A stretch of DNA of 64,000 nucleotides from positions 407,940 through 471,939 of the forward strand of contig NZ_BMJA01000001.1 of the NCBI RefSeq assembly GCF_014642835.1. Direction: 5' to 3'. The position numbers and the translations under genes are program-made. The stretch is from Dyella nitratireducens. GTDB taxonomy: Bacteria > Pseudomonadota > Gammaproteobacteria > Xanthomonadales > Rhodanobacteraceae. Positions 18,548 through 27,903 of the stretch are shown here, piece by piece (within the stretch, counting starts at the first letter, position 1; each line of letters begins with the position of its first letter). The notes below the pieces were generated by a model. It did no database searches, was not told the origin of the DNA, and saw only the letters and a list, made by a program, of their open reading frames with translations.

Positions 18548-21500
18548 TTAAATAGGCGCCGACTCCCTCCCCACCATCACCTTCTGCATCACCTGCCGCA
18601 TCGCCAGCGGCTTCAGCGGCTTGTACAACACCACCACGCCCGCATCGAGCAAGCGCTGCCGCAACTCACCATCGCGATCGGCCGTCAGCATCACCGCCGG
18701 CACATCCGGATAGTCGCGACGCAAGTTCAGCAGCACATCCCAACCGGTCTGCCCACGATCGAGGTGATAATCGAGCACACATAAATCCGGCCGCCACGGC
18801 GTCGTCAAAACCTGTCCGGCATGCGACGCGGCATGCACCTCCCAGCCCCAGCTGTTCAACAACGCGCCGAGTGCAGCGAGCGCCGCTGGTTCGTTATCCA
18901 GAATCAGCGCGCGCCCTGCGGGCAAGGGACGCATATCTGCCGCCGTGGGTGCCGTAACGTGATACGCCGTGGTGGCACGCGGCACGTCGACATAAAACAC
19001 GCTGCCATGTCCAGGCCACGAACGCAGACCAAGCGGATGCTCCAGCAGCGCCGCCACACGTTGCGCAATCGACAGGCCCAGGCCGAGCCCTTGCCCACCC
19101 GCCGTGCTACCGCGACGAAACTGCTCGAAGATCAAGCCACGCTCTTCCTCGGCAATGCCTGGCCCCGTATCCCACACTTCCAACCGTAAACCGCCTGCCC
19201 GACGCCGCACACCAAGCAGGACGCGTCCACGCTCGCTGTAGCGCAAGGCATTCGACAAAAAGTTCTGCAACACGCGCCGCAACAGCAAGGGATCGGAATG
19301 CACCCACACCCGGCTGTCGACCACGCTCAAGCGCACGCCACGATCACGCGCCAGCGCACGGCACTCCGCCGCCAACGGCTCCCACACTTCCGCCAAGGGA
19401 AAATCGCGCGGCTGCGGATGCAATCGCCCGCCTTCCAAACGCGCGATATCGAGCAAGCCGGCCAGCAAACCCTCCGTCGCCGCCAGCGAATCATTGAGAT
19501 GCCGCACGCTGGCCGCGTCATATCCACGCTCCGCCAAGGCATGCGCAAACAACTGCGCCGCATGCAGCGGTTGCATCAAGTCGTGACTCACCGCGGCGAG
19601 GAAGTGGCTTTTCGCTTCGTTCGCCTGCGCGAGCGCACGCGTGCGCTCGACCACGCGCAACTCCAGCGTTTCATTGGTGAGCATCAACTCGTGCGCGGTT
19701 TCGCGGAATATCGTGACGTCGGTGAAGGTTGCCACGTAACCGCCGCCCGGCATCGGATGGCCGCGTATCTCCACCACCGTGCCATCGGGAAAGCGCCGCT
19801 CGGACATCAATTCCGTGCCGGCGCGCATATGCGCCAGGCGCCGCCGCACGCGTCCCTCTACATCGCCGGGACCGATGATGCCTGCCGCGATATTGCGGCG
19901 GATCAGATCCGCCACCGGCCGCCCCACCTGCAGTAGTTCGGGCGGATAACCGAACAACGCAGCGTAGCGGCCGTTCCACGCCACCAGCCGCAATTCCGAA
20001 TCCACCACGCAGATGCCTTGGCTCATGTTTTCCAGGGCCGCCTCCAGCACACGCTGGCTGAAATGCAGATCCTGCGCCGCTTCGCCGACGATCGCCGCGA
20101 CCGTGTCGAACTCGGCCTGCCCTTGGCGATGCACCACTTCCAGCAACAGTCGCGCGGAAGCCGCACCGATCACTGCCGCCAGCTCGTGCTCCACTTCCGC
20201 CACACGCGCATTGCCCGCGCGCGCTTGCATGGTCGTGCCTGCAAACACCCGTTCCACGCGCTCGGCGGGCAGAAAGCGTTCCGCCAATGCGCGCAGTTCG
20301 GCCACGGTGACGTTGCTGACGCCGGGCCGCCAGCGACGGCGGCCGTAACGCGTATTCGCCACCGCCAGCATGGCCAGCACGTTCGCCACCAGGCTCAGCA
20401 TCACCGCGCGGCCGAGGCGGCTCCAATCGTCCAGCCCTATAAAGCCATCAGGAGTGAGCCAACGCAGACCGAACGGCCCTTGCTGCAGCCAATAAGGCTG
20501 ATGGGAAAGCCCAGCCGGCAGCAACACGTACAACCACATCAGCGTGCCGATCGCCAAACCCCACATCACGGCACGCGGGCCAAGCTGTGGCCGATACACC
20601 GCCGCCAGCAGCGCCGGTGCAAGCCCCGCCAACGCAGAGAACGAGATCGCGCCGATATCCGCGAGCGCATCATTGCGCGCCAGCATGCGGCTGTACGCCC
20701 AGGCCAGCAGGATTACCGCAAGAATCGCCGCACGGCGCTGATTCAACACTTCGCCACGCAAATCGCCTTGCTCGTCGCGCCCCCAGCCAGCACGCACACG
20801 CAGCGGCGCAATGAAGTGATTCACCACCATCAGGCTCAAGGCCAGCGTCGCCACCACCACCATGCTCGTCGCCGCGCTCAAGCCACCGAGAAACGCCACC
20901 AGCGCCAGCCCATCCTGATTGCGCGCCAGCGGCAGGGCCAGCACGTAGAGATCGGAAGGCACGCCACTCGGCGCCAGCCATGCATCGCCCAGTTTCGCCA
21001 GCGGCAGGATCGGCAACGCGATCAGCAGCATGTACAACGGAAACAGCCAGCGCGCCGTGCGTACGTGCGAACTGTCACGACATTCGACCACGCCCGCATG
21101 AAATTGATGCGGCAACGTAAACATCGCGAGCGCGCCGAGCAAAATCAACGCCGGAAAGCCGCTGCTTTCGTGTGGCGGCGGCGAACCGATCGCGGCGCCT
21201 GCCGGCAACGGGGTAAACAGCAAGGTACCCAGCGCCAGCATCGCGCCGAGCTTGAACAAAGACTCGAACGCCATCGCCAACACCAGCCCGCGATTGTGTG
21301 CCATGGCCGAGGCGCGCCGCGTGCCGAACAACATCGCGAACAGCGCCATCAGCAGGGCCACGTACAAGGCGATGTCGTGCCACGGCGCCGATTCCGCCGT
21401 CTCGCCACGGCGCAGCAACATGTAGCTCATCGCCACCGCTTTCAGCTGCAAGGCGATGTACGGAACGATGCCCACCAGCACCACGCAAGTCACCAACGCC

Positions 21501-21844
21501 GCCAGCCCCGCATGCCGGCCCAACCGAACCACGATCAAGTCTGCGATGGAACCCGCGTTGTACTCGCGTGCCAACTGCACCAACTTGCGCAATACCGACA
21601 CGGCGAAGACGTACATCAGGATCGCGCCCACGAACGTCGGCGGCAGCCACCAGCCGGAACGGCTCGCCTGCGTGACGGTGCCGTAGAACGTCCATGAGGT
21701 GCAGTGAATCGCCAGCGAAAGCGCGTAGACGATGGCCCAATGTTTTTCGAACAAATGCGGACGGCGTTCGCCGGTCAGTGCGACACCGAATAGCAAGCCG
21801 AGCCAGATCAGCGCGGCAGTGGTGATCACGCCAATACTCAGCAT
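18548..21844 (-). CDS. Hybrid sensor kinase with Na+/solute symporter-like domain (CrbS/MxtR type)
   Basis: A 1098-residue protein. Residues 1 to about 480 have some 12-13 hydrophobic segments like the SSS transporter family; then come a PAS domain (about 595-715), coiled coil, HisKA with H near 752 (AAVSHDLMQPLHAAQLF), HATPase (NFLSNALRYSE, GLGLGLSIAQR) and a C-terminal receiver (D near 1025 in VLDYHLDRG). This layout is that of CrbS/MxtR kinases, which couple substrate uptake or sensing to a LuxR-type regulator. The ATG at 21842-21844 was chosen because upstream codons are part of a repeat. It lies downstream of, and on the same strand as, the receptor and depolymerase genes. Confidence 0.88.
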   Translation of the reverse strand: MLSIGVITTAALIWLGLLFGVALTGERRPHLFEKHWAIVYALSLAIHCTSWTFYGTVTQASRSGWWLPPTFVGAILMYVFAVSVLRKLVQLAREYNAGSIADLIVVRLGRHAGLAALVTCVVLVGIVPYIALQLKAVAMSYMLLRRGETAESAPWHDIALYVALLMALFAMLFGTRRASAMAHNRGLVLAMAFESLFKLGAMLALGTLLFTPLPAGAAIGSPPPHESSGFPALILLGALAMFTLPHQFHAGVVECRDSSHVRTARWLFPLYMLLIALPILPLAKLGDAWLAPSGVPSDLYVLALPLARNQDGLALVAFLGGLSAATSMVVVATLALSLMVVNHFIAPLRVRAGWGRDEQGDLRGEVLNQRRAAILAVILLAWAYSRMLARNDALADIGAISFSALAGLAPALLAAVYRPQLGPRAVMWGLAIGTLMWLYVLLPAGLSHQPYWLQQGPFGLRWLTPDGFIGLDDWSRLGRAVMLSLVANVLAMLAVANTRYGRRRWRPGVSNVTVAELRALAERFLPAERVERVFAGTTMQARAGNARVAEVEHELAAVIGAASARLLLEVVHRQGQAEFDTVAAIVGEAAQDLHFSQRVLEAALENMSQGICVVDSELRLVAWNGRYAALFGYPPELLQVGRPVADLIRRNIAAGIIGPGDVEGRVRRRLAHMRAGTELMSERRFPDGTVVEIRGHPMPGGGYVATFTDVTIFRETAHELMLTNETLELRVVERTRALAQANEAKSHFLAAVSHDLMQPLHAAQLFAHALAERGYDAASVRHLNDSLAATEGLLAGLLDIARLEGGRLHPQPRDFPLAEVWEPLAAECRALARDRGVRLSVVDSRVWVHSDPLLLRRVLQNFLSNALRYSERGRVLLGVRRRAGGLRLEVWDTGPGIAEEERGLIFEQFRRGSTAGGQGLGLGLSIAQRVAALLEHPLGLRSWPGHGSVFYVDVPRATTAYHVTAPTAADMRPLPAGRALILDNEPAALAALGALLNSWGWEVHAASHAGQVLTTPWRPDLCVLDYHLDRGQTGWDVLLNLRRDYPDVPAVMLTADRDGELRQRLLDAGVVVLYKPLKPLAMRQVMQKVMVGRESAPI

Positions 21845-21854
21845 GCGATGCACC

Positions 21855-21927
21855 GTAGGTTGGGGTGCAAACCCCAACATCGCCATGCTTGGTTTTGCGC
21901 CATGTTGGGGTTTGCACCCCAACCTAC
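21855..21927. repeat. Family B palindromic repeat pair
   Basis: A near-perfect pair starting GTAGGTTGGGGTGCAAACC. It fills the gap between the kinase start and the depolymerase stop; its right end provides the depolymerase TAG stop on the minus strand. Confidence 0.9.
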
Positions 21928-22943
21928 GGCAAACCCAGTGCCCTCACGGCATTGACCACCCACCGCGGCTGCACACCCTGCCGCGTGTCGTAGTTGCTGC
22001 CCGAATAACCCCACCAGTCCCAGCATGCCTGCGGATTCAACGGCGCGAAACTTGCCCGCGTCTGAGGATACAGGATGACCACGTCGTAGACGTCGGCCCA
22101 GCGATTGAAGCCGGCATCCTTCACAAATGCCTGGCCCACTGCATCGGCGTTCTGCTTGCAGCCATGGAATGCCACCAGCAAACCGCAGCGCTTGCCGGCT
22201 GCGCAATCCGGCGGCACGTAGAGGTAGCCGGTGGAAGCCAGCAAAGCATCCGCTCCGCCCGGCTTCAGCGCATCCTGATCGAAGCGTTGCAAGTTGCCGC
22301 GTGCATCGGCCGCTACCGCATGCGGAGCGGGGCCAAACAGGTGTGTGAAGACCGCGCCTGCGGCATCGAAGCCACAATGGCCCAGGTAAGGCGAAACGGA
22401 TTTGCTGCAGTCGTCGCCCGTGGCCGCTATCGGCAGGTTATGCGCAAAAGCTCGCTGGCCGTCATCGTCCACCTGCAAGCCGGATAGCCCAGGCTCACTA
22501 CGCAAGGCTTCGTAAAAATGCGCACCCGCTTCCGCCACCATCGGTGCTACGACGGCATCTTGCGTGCCATGCAGCAGATAGACGCGGCCATGCGCGAGAT
22601 TCTTCAATGGCCCGTTTTCGCCGCTCGCGGCACGCTGCTTTGCAGTTTTCACCAGCGCTGAAACATCCGGTGCCGGCTGGCCTTTCATGCATGTGCTCAA
22701 CGCGGTTTGCAGCTTGCCTTCGGCGCAGCCGTAAGGGCCGCCGGCTACCAAGGCGGCGTTCGGAAACAGCTCGGGGTAAGCGATCTGCATCTGGGTGGCC
22801 ATGTAAGCACCGGACGAAAGTCCGACCACTGCCGTCCGTGACGAGTCGAGTTTCAACTTGGGCAGCGGCTGCACAGCATCATCTGCATGTGCCGTCCCAG
22901 CCATCAACATCAAACCCATGCATAACGTGCCAATCAAACGCAT
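21924..22943 (-). CDS. Secreted poly(3-hydroxybutyrate) depolymerase
   Basis: A 339-residue secreted alpha/beta hydrolase with a signal peptide (1-20, ending AHA). The lipase box G41-L-S43-S-G45 lies very close to the mature N-terminus, and an oxyanion-type HGC motif (FHGCKQNADAVGQ) near the C-terminus; this order is that of the circularly permuted depolymerases typified by the Penicillium funiculosum enzyme. It hydrolyses PHB to oligomers. HGTQDAVVAP probably holds the catalytic aspartate. AGGA eight bases before the ATG at 22941-22943 decides this start over two upstream ATGs. There is no separate substrate-binding domain. Confidence 0.87.
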   Translation of the reverse strand: MRLIGTLCMGLMLMAGTAHADDAVQPLPKLKLDSSRTAVVGLSSGAYMATQMQIAYPELFPNAALVAGGPYGCAEGKLQTALSTCMKGQPAPDVSALVKTAKQRAASGENGPLKNLAHGRVYLLHGTQDAVVAPMVAEAGAHFYEALRSEPGLSGLQVDDDGQRAFAHNLPIAATGDDCSKSVSPYLGHCGFDAAGAVFTHLFGPAPHAVAADARGNLQRFDQDALKPGGADALLASTGYLYVPPDCAAGKRCGLLVAFHGCKQNADAVGQAFVKDAGFNRWADVYDVVILYPQTRASFAPLNPQACWDWWGYSGSNYDTRQGVQPRWVVNAVRALGLP

Positions 22944-22971
22944 GACTTTCATCCTAAAAAGGTAGTTCAAG

Positions 22972-23105
22972 CCTCACCGTCATTCCGGCGAAAGCCGGAA
23001 TCCAGTTTCAATAACCTGTGCGTAGCACACTCAACATAAAATCTGTTGTGTCCTTCGGACGCATATTCAAACTGGATTCCGGCTTTCGCCGGAATGACGG
23101 TGAGG
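22972..23105. repeat. REPIN-like pair (family A)
   Basis: CCTCACCGTCATTCCGGCG faces its complement across about 90 bases containing a TGCGTAGCACACTCAACAT type centre. It separates the depolymerase and receptor genes, which lie on the same strand. Confidence 0.85.
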
Positions 23106-23127
23106 CGGTAGCGTACATCTCAAAAAA

Positions 23128-25359
23128 TCAGAACGCGTACTTCGCCGACAACGTCACCATCCGCGGCGGCCCATAAAAGCCCGTTACGATGCCCAGCGCC
23201 GCAATGTTGTAGCCCGTGGTGCGATACGACTTGTTACCCAGATTCGTGCCCTGCAAACTGATCGACCACGGCTGATCGATCTGCCAGATCAAACCTGCGT
23301 TGAGCAACCCGTACGAGCCCTGCTTGATCAGTGGCGACAAGGTCGTCTCCGGCCACACGGACGTCTGGTACTGGTAATTCAGGCGTGCATTCAAGTCGCC
23401 ATACGCACCCAACGGGAAACTACGCTGCAGGGTGAAGCCGCCCGACCACTTTGGTGCATTGGTGAAAAACTGCGTATTGGCGATGTTGACCCCGCCGCTA
23501 AGAAACTCGGTGTACTTGGTGTGCAGATAGGAGAAGTTGCCGCTGAGCGTCCACGCCTGCGAGGGATACCAGGCGAACTCCTCTTCGAAGCCGTCGATAT
23601 GGCCTCTGCCTGCATTGGTGAAGTCGCCGAAGAAACCCTGCGTGCCGTTCGGCAGCGTGTATGACGTAAACACGGAGAGCTGGATGTTCGAGTAGACGTT
23701 GTGGAACACCGCCGAGTTCAGCATCAGCTTGTCATCGAAGAAACTCATCTTGCTACCCAGCTCGAACGACTGCACCTTCTCGTCCTGGATCGGGCGGCAG
23801 GATTCGGGGATCGCCGCACAGTTCGCGCGAATGTTGTAGCCGCCCGAGTGGAAACCTTCGCTGTAGCTGCCGTAAAGCTTGATCTGCTGGTTGACGGTGT
23901 AATCCAGCGATACCTTGGGCGACACATTGTGCGAAGTATGCGAACCGGTGAAGTCCGCCAGCACGCCAATCGGCACGCTAAAGGTGGCGTCGGAATATTC
24001 GTAGTTCTGGATGATTGCCGTCTTCTTCTCGTCCGTCGCGCGCACGCCAACGTCCAGACTCCACGATGGACTGATATCCCAGGTGAAATCGCCATAGGCC
24101 GCATAGCTGCGCGTCCCCATGCTGCCACCGGTGCTGCCGTACTCGGAGAAGCCCAGCAGGCTGTACGGCGGTGAGCCGAGGAAAATGTTGTGGATTTCGC
24201 CGGCAGCCGAGCCACTGAAGTAATACAGGCCCATCACGCCGTGCACCGCACCGCCGGAGTCGTAGTTCGCCTGGATTTCCTGACTGAATTGATGGTCTTT
24301 GTAAATCGCGCCGACGTCAGCCACCGCCACCGGCAAGGTATCGAAATCGATGTTGCTGTCCGTCTTCGACGAGCGATAGGCGCTGATCGATTTCAACGTC
24401 CAGTCCGAGCTAACGATCCAGTTCAACGTCAGCGCTGCACCCTTCATCTTGGTCCAGTTGAGCTGCTGCATGCCGCTGCGCGTGTTGTAGTCGCTGGTCA
24501 GCGGCTGGTACTGCGGATAGAAAGAATTGGCCTCCAGCATCTTCGCGCCGCGCGGATTGGAATTGTCGTGCATGCCGTCAATTTCCAACTGCGCATTGAA
24601 ATTCTGCGAAGGGAAGAAACCCAGCGTGCCGCGCGCCGCATTGGTGTTCTTGTTGCCGTTGCGGCTGCCGGTAAGGATGTCGCTGCCGAAACCGTTGTTG
24701 TGTTCGCTAGCTACGGCAACACGCCCGCGCCACACACCATCAGCCGAAGCACCACCTAGCGCCGCCTTTACGTCCTTCTCGCCATGCGTACCGGTGGTCA
24801 CTTCCACCGAACCTTCGGTCTTGGTCGGCAGCGGCTTGGAGACGTATTTGATGGCACCACCGATGGTGTTCTTGCCATACAGCGTGCCCTGCGGACCACG
24901 CAGCACTTCGATGCGGTCCACGTCGAACACATCCAGCAGCGTGCCTTGCGGGCGTGCCATGTAGACGTCGTCGAGATAAATGCCGACGGCAGGATCGAAG
25001 CCCCAGGTGGGATCGGCCTGGCCCAGGCCACGGATATATGCCGTGAGCGTGGTGTTGGAGCCACGCGCGGCATAGATCTGCAGGTTCGGCACCTTGCCTT
25101 GCAGATCACTCAGGTCTTGTACGTTCTGGTTGTAGAGCGATTGCGCCGTGAACGCACTGACCGCAATCGGCACGTCCTGCAGGGTTTCTTCGCGTTTGCG
25201 CGCGGTGACGGTGATCTGGTCGAGCTTCTTGGGGCTGCTGCCCTGGCTCGTCTGGGTGGCGCCGGACGTATTGGTGTTGCCCGCGGTTTGCTGCGCGTAC
25301 AGCGGTGCGGCGCAGGCCAAACTCAAACCAATGGCCAGACTCAAATGGCTACGCTTCAT
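23128..25359 (-). CDS. TonB-dependent outer-membrane receptor (PHB locus)
   Basis: A 743-residue receptor. Signal peptide 1-23 (ending LYAQ), a plug domain opening with ITVTARKREETLQDVPIAV and containing RGLG and VLRGPQGTLYGKNTIGGAI, then a beta barrel ending in phenylalanine (SAKYAF). It should import a ligand energised by TonB. From its neighbours, 3-hydroxybutyrate oligomers or a related acid are plausible substrates (inference). GGGGAGAC precedes the ATG at 25357-25359. An operator-like palindrome lies 80-93 bases upstream. Confidence 0.9.
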   Translation of the reverse strand: MKRSHLSLAIGLSLACAAPLYAQQTAGNTNTSGATQTSQGSSPKKLDQITVTARKREETLQDVPIAVSAFTAQSLYNQNVQDLSDLQGKVPNLQIYAARGSNTTLTAYIRGLGQADPTWGFDPAVGIYLDDVYMARPQGTLLDVFDVDRIEVLRGPQGTLYGKNTIGGAIKYVSKPLPTKTEGSVEVTTGTHGEKDVKAALGGASADGVWRGRVAVASEHNNGFGSDILTGSRNGNKNTNAARGTLGFFPSQNFNAQLEIDGMHDNSNPRGAKMLEANSFYPQYQPLTSDYNTRSGMQQLNWTKMKGAALTLNWIVSSDWTLKSISAYRSSKTDSNIDFDTLPVAVADVGAIYKDHQFSQEIQANYDSGGAVHGVMGLYYFSGSAAGEIHNIFLGSPPYSLLGFSEYGSTGGSMGTRSYAAYGDFTWDISPSWSLDVGVRATDEKKTAIIQNYEYSDATFSVPIGVLADFTGSHTSHNVSPKVSLDYTVNQQIKLYGSYSEGFHSGGYNIRANCAAIPESCRPIQDEKVQSFELGSKMSFFDDKLMLNSAVFHNVYSNIQLSVFTSYTLPNGTQGFFGDFTNAGRGHIDGFEEEFAWYPSQAWTLSGNFSYLHTKYTEFLSGGVNIANTQFFTNAPKWSGGFTLQRSFPLGAYGDLNARLNYQYQTSVWPETTLSPLIKQGSYGLLNAGLIWQIDQPWSISLQGTNLGNKSYRTTGYNIAALGIVTGFYGPPRMVTLSAKYAF

Positions 25360-25438
25360 GTCTCCCCTCGCATTGACGTGCATCCACCCACGGATGCCCA
25401 TGCTGCGCAGCTTAGGCAAGGGGTGGATGGGTGGCACT

Positions 25439-25452
25439 TGTACCTTCGTACA
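25439..25452. promoter_or_regulatory. Palindromic operator shared with the oligomer-hydrolase promoter
   Basis: TGTACCTTCGTACA; read on the other strand it is TGTACGAAGGTACA, differing at two positions from the copy at 17673-17686. It lies upstream of the TonB receptor gene. Confidence 0.6.
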
Positions 25453-25530
25453 GTGCCGTTGTGTGCAGGCCTACCGGGATACTCGTCGCACTCCTAATTT
25501 CCTGGGAGAGAGGTATCTGCACACTTGAGG

Positions 25531-25672
25531 CCATGCCTTGCCGTCATTCCGGCGAACGCCGGAATCCAGTCAAACATGCTGTGCGAAGCACACGACATAA
25601 AGGTTCTGAGTGCTTCGCACGACGTATTGAAACTGGATTCCGGCCTTCGCCGGAATGACGCTGAGGCATGGC
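25531..25672. repeat. REPIN-like pair (family A)
   Basis: CCGTCATTCCGGCGAACGCC and its complement, extended by CCATGCC/GGCATGG flanks, around a TGCGAAGCACACGACATAAA type centre. It fills most of the gap between the divergent receptor and permease genes. Confidence 0.85.
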
Positions 25673-25748
25673 GGGGTTACACCTGCAAGATGCAGATGGC
25701 ATGGAGTGATGCGTTGCGTCACTGAGTAGATCAAAAAGGAATAACGGA

Positions 25749-27146
25749 ATGGCTTTTCTCATCGTGCTGGCAGCACTGTGCTTTTTGATGCTGGCAGCGT
25801 ATCGCGGCTACAGCGTGATCCTGTTTGCACCGATCGCCGCACTCGGCGCTGTGCTGCTCACCGATCCGTCGCTGGTCGCACCGATGTTCACCGGCCTGTT
25901 CATGGAAAAAATGGTGGGCTTTCTCAAGCTCTACTTTCCCGTGTTCATGCTCGGCGCGGTGTTCGGCAAGGTGATCGAGCTGTCCGGTTTTTCCAAGGCC
26001 ATCGTCGCCTCCACCATCGGCCTGGTCGGCCGCAGCCGCGCGATGCTTTCCATCGTGCTGGTATGTGCCCTGCTCACCTATGGCGGTGTATCGCTGTTCG
26101 TGGTGGTGTTCGCGGTGTATCCGTTTGCGGTGGAGCTGTTTCGCGAATCGAATATTCCCAAGCGCCTGATTCCCGGAACGATCGCGCTGGGTGCCTTCAC
26201 CTTCACCATGGATTCGCTGCCTGGTACGCCGCAGATCCAGAACATCATTCCCACCGCCTTCTTCGGTACCACAGCGTGGGCAGCGCCATGGCTGGGCAGT
26301 TTGGGCGCGTTGTTCATCCTCGTCGTCGGCATGCTTTATCTGGAATCACGCCGCCGCAAAGCCGCGGCGGCCGGCGAAGGTTATGGCGACAACCTGATCA
26401 ATGAACCCGCACCGTTCGATGGCAGCAAACTGGCGCATCCGTTGATCGCCTTGCTGCCGCTGGTGCTGGTGGGCGTTGCCAATCTGGTCTTCACGCATGT
26501 GATCCCGCGCCTCTACGGCCACACGCAATCGTTCGTGCCGGCAGTGATCGGCAATCCGCCGCCCGTGGTGCAAGAAGTCTCGAAGATCGCCGCCATCTGG
26601 GCCGTCGAAGGTGCGTTGCTGCTGGGCATCCTGTGCGTCTTGTTGTTTGCCTGGCGTCCCGTCACCAGACACTTCGCCGAAGGCAGCAAAGCGGCTGTGA
26701 GCGGTGCGCTGCTGGCATCGATGAACACGGCTTCCGAATACGGCTTCGGCGCCGTGATCGCCGCCCTGCCCGGTTTCCGTGTGGTAGCCGACGCCCTGCG
26801 CGCCGTACCCAACCCGCTGGTCAACGAAGCCGTTTCGGTAACCTCGTTGGCCGGCATCACCGGCTCCGCCTCCGGCGGCATGAGCATCGCCCTGGCCGCG
26901 ATGGCCGATACCTTCGTGCAAAACGCCAAAGCGGCAGGCATTCCGATGGACGTACTGCATCGCGTGGCCGCGATGGCGTCCGGCGGCATGGATACGCTGC
27001 CGCACAATGGTGCGGTGATCACCTTGTTGGCCGTCACAGGACTGACACACCGCCAGTCGTATCGCGATGTGTTTGCCGTCACGCTGATCAAGACGGCGGC
27101 GGTGTTCGTGGTGATCGGGTGGTTCTATCTCACCGGATGGGTTTGA
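25749..27146 (+). CDS. GntP-family permease, probable 3-hydroxybutyrate/organic acid transporter
   Basis: A 465-residue inner-membrane protein with about 12 hydrophobic segments and the GntP-family hallmarks (FGKVIELSGFSKAI, TYGGVSLFVVVFAVYP, SLPGTPQIQN, ITGSASGGMSIAL). The family transports gluconate, citrate-like acids and D-beta-hydroxybutyrate. Beside a PHB depolymerase and an oligomer hydrolase the hydroxybutyrate role is the best guess. AAAAAGGAATAACGG precedes the ATG. It diverges from the TonB receptor gene. Confidence 0.87.
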   Translation: MAFLIVLAALCFLMLAAYRGYSVILFAPIAALGAVLLTDPSLVAPMFTGLFMEKMVGFLKLYFPVFMLGAVFGKVIELSGFSKAIVASTIGLVGRSRAMLSIVLVCALLTYGGVSLFVVVFAVYPFAVELFRESNIPKRLIPGTIALGAFTFTMDSLPGTPQIQNIIPTAFFGTTAWAAPWLGSLGALFILVVGMLYLESRRRKAAAAGEGYGDNLINEPAPFDGSKLAHPLIALLPLVLVGVANLVFTHVIPRLYGHTQSFVPAVIGNPPPVVQEVSKIAAIWAVEGALLLGILCVLLFAWRPVTRHFAEGSKAAVSGALLASMNTASEYGFGAVIAALPGFRVVADALRAVPNPLVNEAVSVTSLAGITGSASGGMSIALAAMADTFVQNAKAAGIPMDVLHRVAAMASGGMDTLPHNGAVITLLAVTGLTHRQSYRDVFAVTLIKTAAVFVVIGWFYLTGWV

Positions 27147-27239
27147 ACACCGCACAACGGCGCGCACGTCCGCCTGCGCGCTTGCCAATGTCATGAACGC
27201 CGGGCAAGCTTGCGCGCCTTTCAGCACGCGGAGCCGCCC

Positions 27240-27518
27240 ATGTCCAAGCAAACGAACATCCTGCAAATCCTTCCCGGCAACGGTTGGGTTGCCGTCTACG
27301 ACGAAAGCGGCGAAGAAAGCGCCGCTCCTCTGGTCTGCTTCGCCCTGGTGGAAACCCTCGACAACGGCAACAAGACCCAGGACGTCCGCCCGATGTGTGC
27401 CGACGGCAAGCGCATCGTCTTCGCTGACGACGCCGCCAACTTCGTGCGCGTCGAAGAGCTGGCGGAGTTCGAGGAAGGCGAAGAGGACGAGGAAGAAGAG
27501 GAAGACGCCGAGGCCTGA
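27240..27518 (+). CDS. Small acidic protein of unknown function
   Basis: A 92-residue protein, N-terminus MSKQTNILQILPGNGWVAVY, with a globular first 70 residues and a tail almost entirely Glu/Asp. ATG at 27240 follows a GGAG-like sequence (CGGAGCCGCCC). The domain is not recognised. The frame has coding character, but it might be read from an earlier ATG at 27210. The acidic tail suggests binding to a basic partner, which is only a guess. Confidence 0.7.
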   Translation: MSKQTNILQILPGNGWVAVYDESGEESAAPLVCFALVETLDNGNKTQDVRPMCADGKRIVFADDAANFVRVEELAEFEEGEEDEEEEEDAEA

Positions 27519-27553
27519 TCGGCATCGCCCAACTCCAATATGGAAACAAACGA

Positions 27554-27577
27554 GTTAGCGGCGCATACGCCGCTAAC
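27554..27577. other. Hairpin in the gap before typA
   Basis: GTTAGCGGCG and CGCCGCTAAC form a 10-bp stem with a 4-base loop but no T-run follows. It may still mark the 3' end of the acidic-protein message. The remainder of 27519-27903 holds a half REP unit and the typA promoter region, no gene. Confidence 0.5.
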
Positions 27578-27698
27578 CGGTCGCACAGGACGCGCACCTG
27601 CTCTTCCCGGCCCCCATCGGGTGCTGTGAAGTGTCGGAGGACAAGGCGCCCCGCCAGGGGGCATGGGCACGGATACCCGTGCTCCACGCAAGATTCAA

Positions 27699-27728
27699 AA
27701 TGGATTCCGGCCTTCGCCGGAATGACAA
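27699..27728. repeat. Solitary family A half unit
   Basis: A single GGATTCCGGCCTTCGCCGGA unit followed by ATGACAA, without its partner, in the gap before typA. Confidence 0.7.
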
Positions 27729-27834
27729 CAAGGTGATGGCAAACATCACTTCGAGATTGCCCCTCACCCCCACCCCTTTCTCCTGGAAAGGAGAGGGCGT
27801 TCAAGGGACGCAAGCAACCTGTCACATAACCCCG

Positions 27835-27840
27835 TATAAT
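27835..27840 (+). promoter_or_regulatory. Possible -10 box of typA
   Basis: A perfect TATAAT 64 bases before the typA start. No convincing -35 box lies at the right distance, so this rests on the hexamer alone. Confidence 0.35.
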
Positions 27841-27903
27841 CCACGGGTTAACCCTGACCAAAATCTGCGCGGCGGCCTTACAGCCCGCCCAAGCCCGGCA
27901 CTC

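Noticed and set aside
20018-21697. 559-codon open frame on the plus strand
   Set aside because: Antisense to the membrane part of the hybrid kinase; the product is Gln/Arg/His-rich, typical of a shadow frame.
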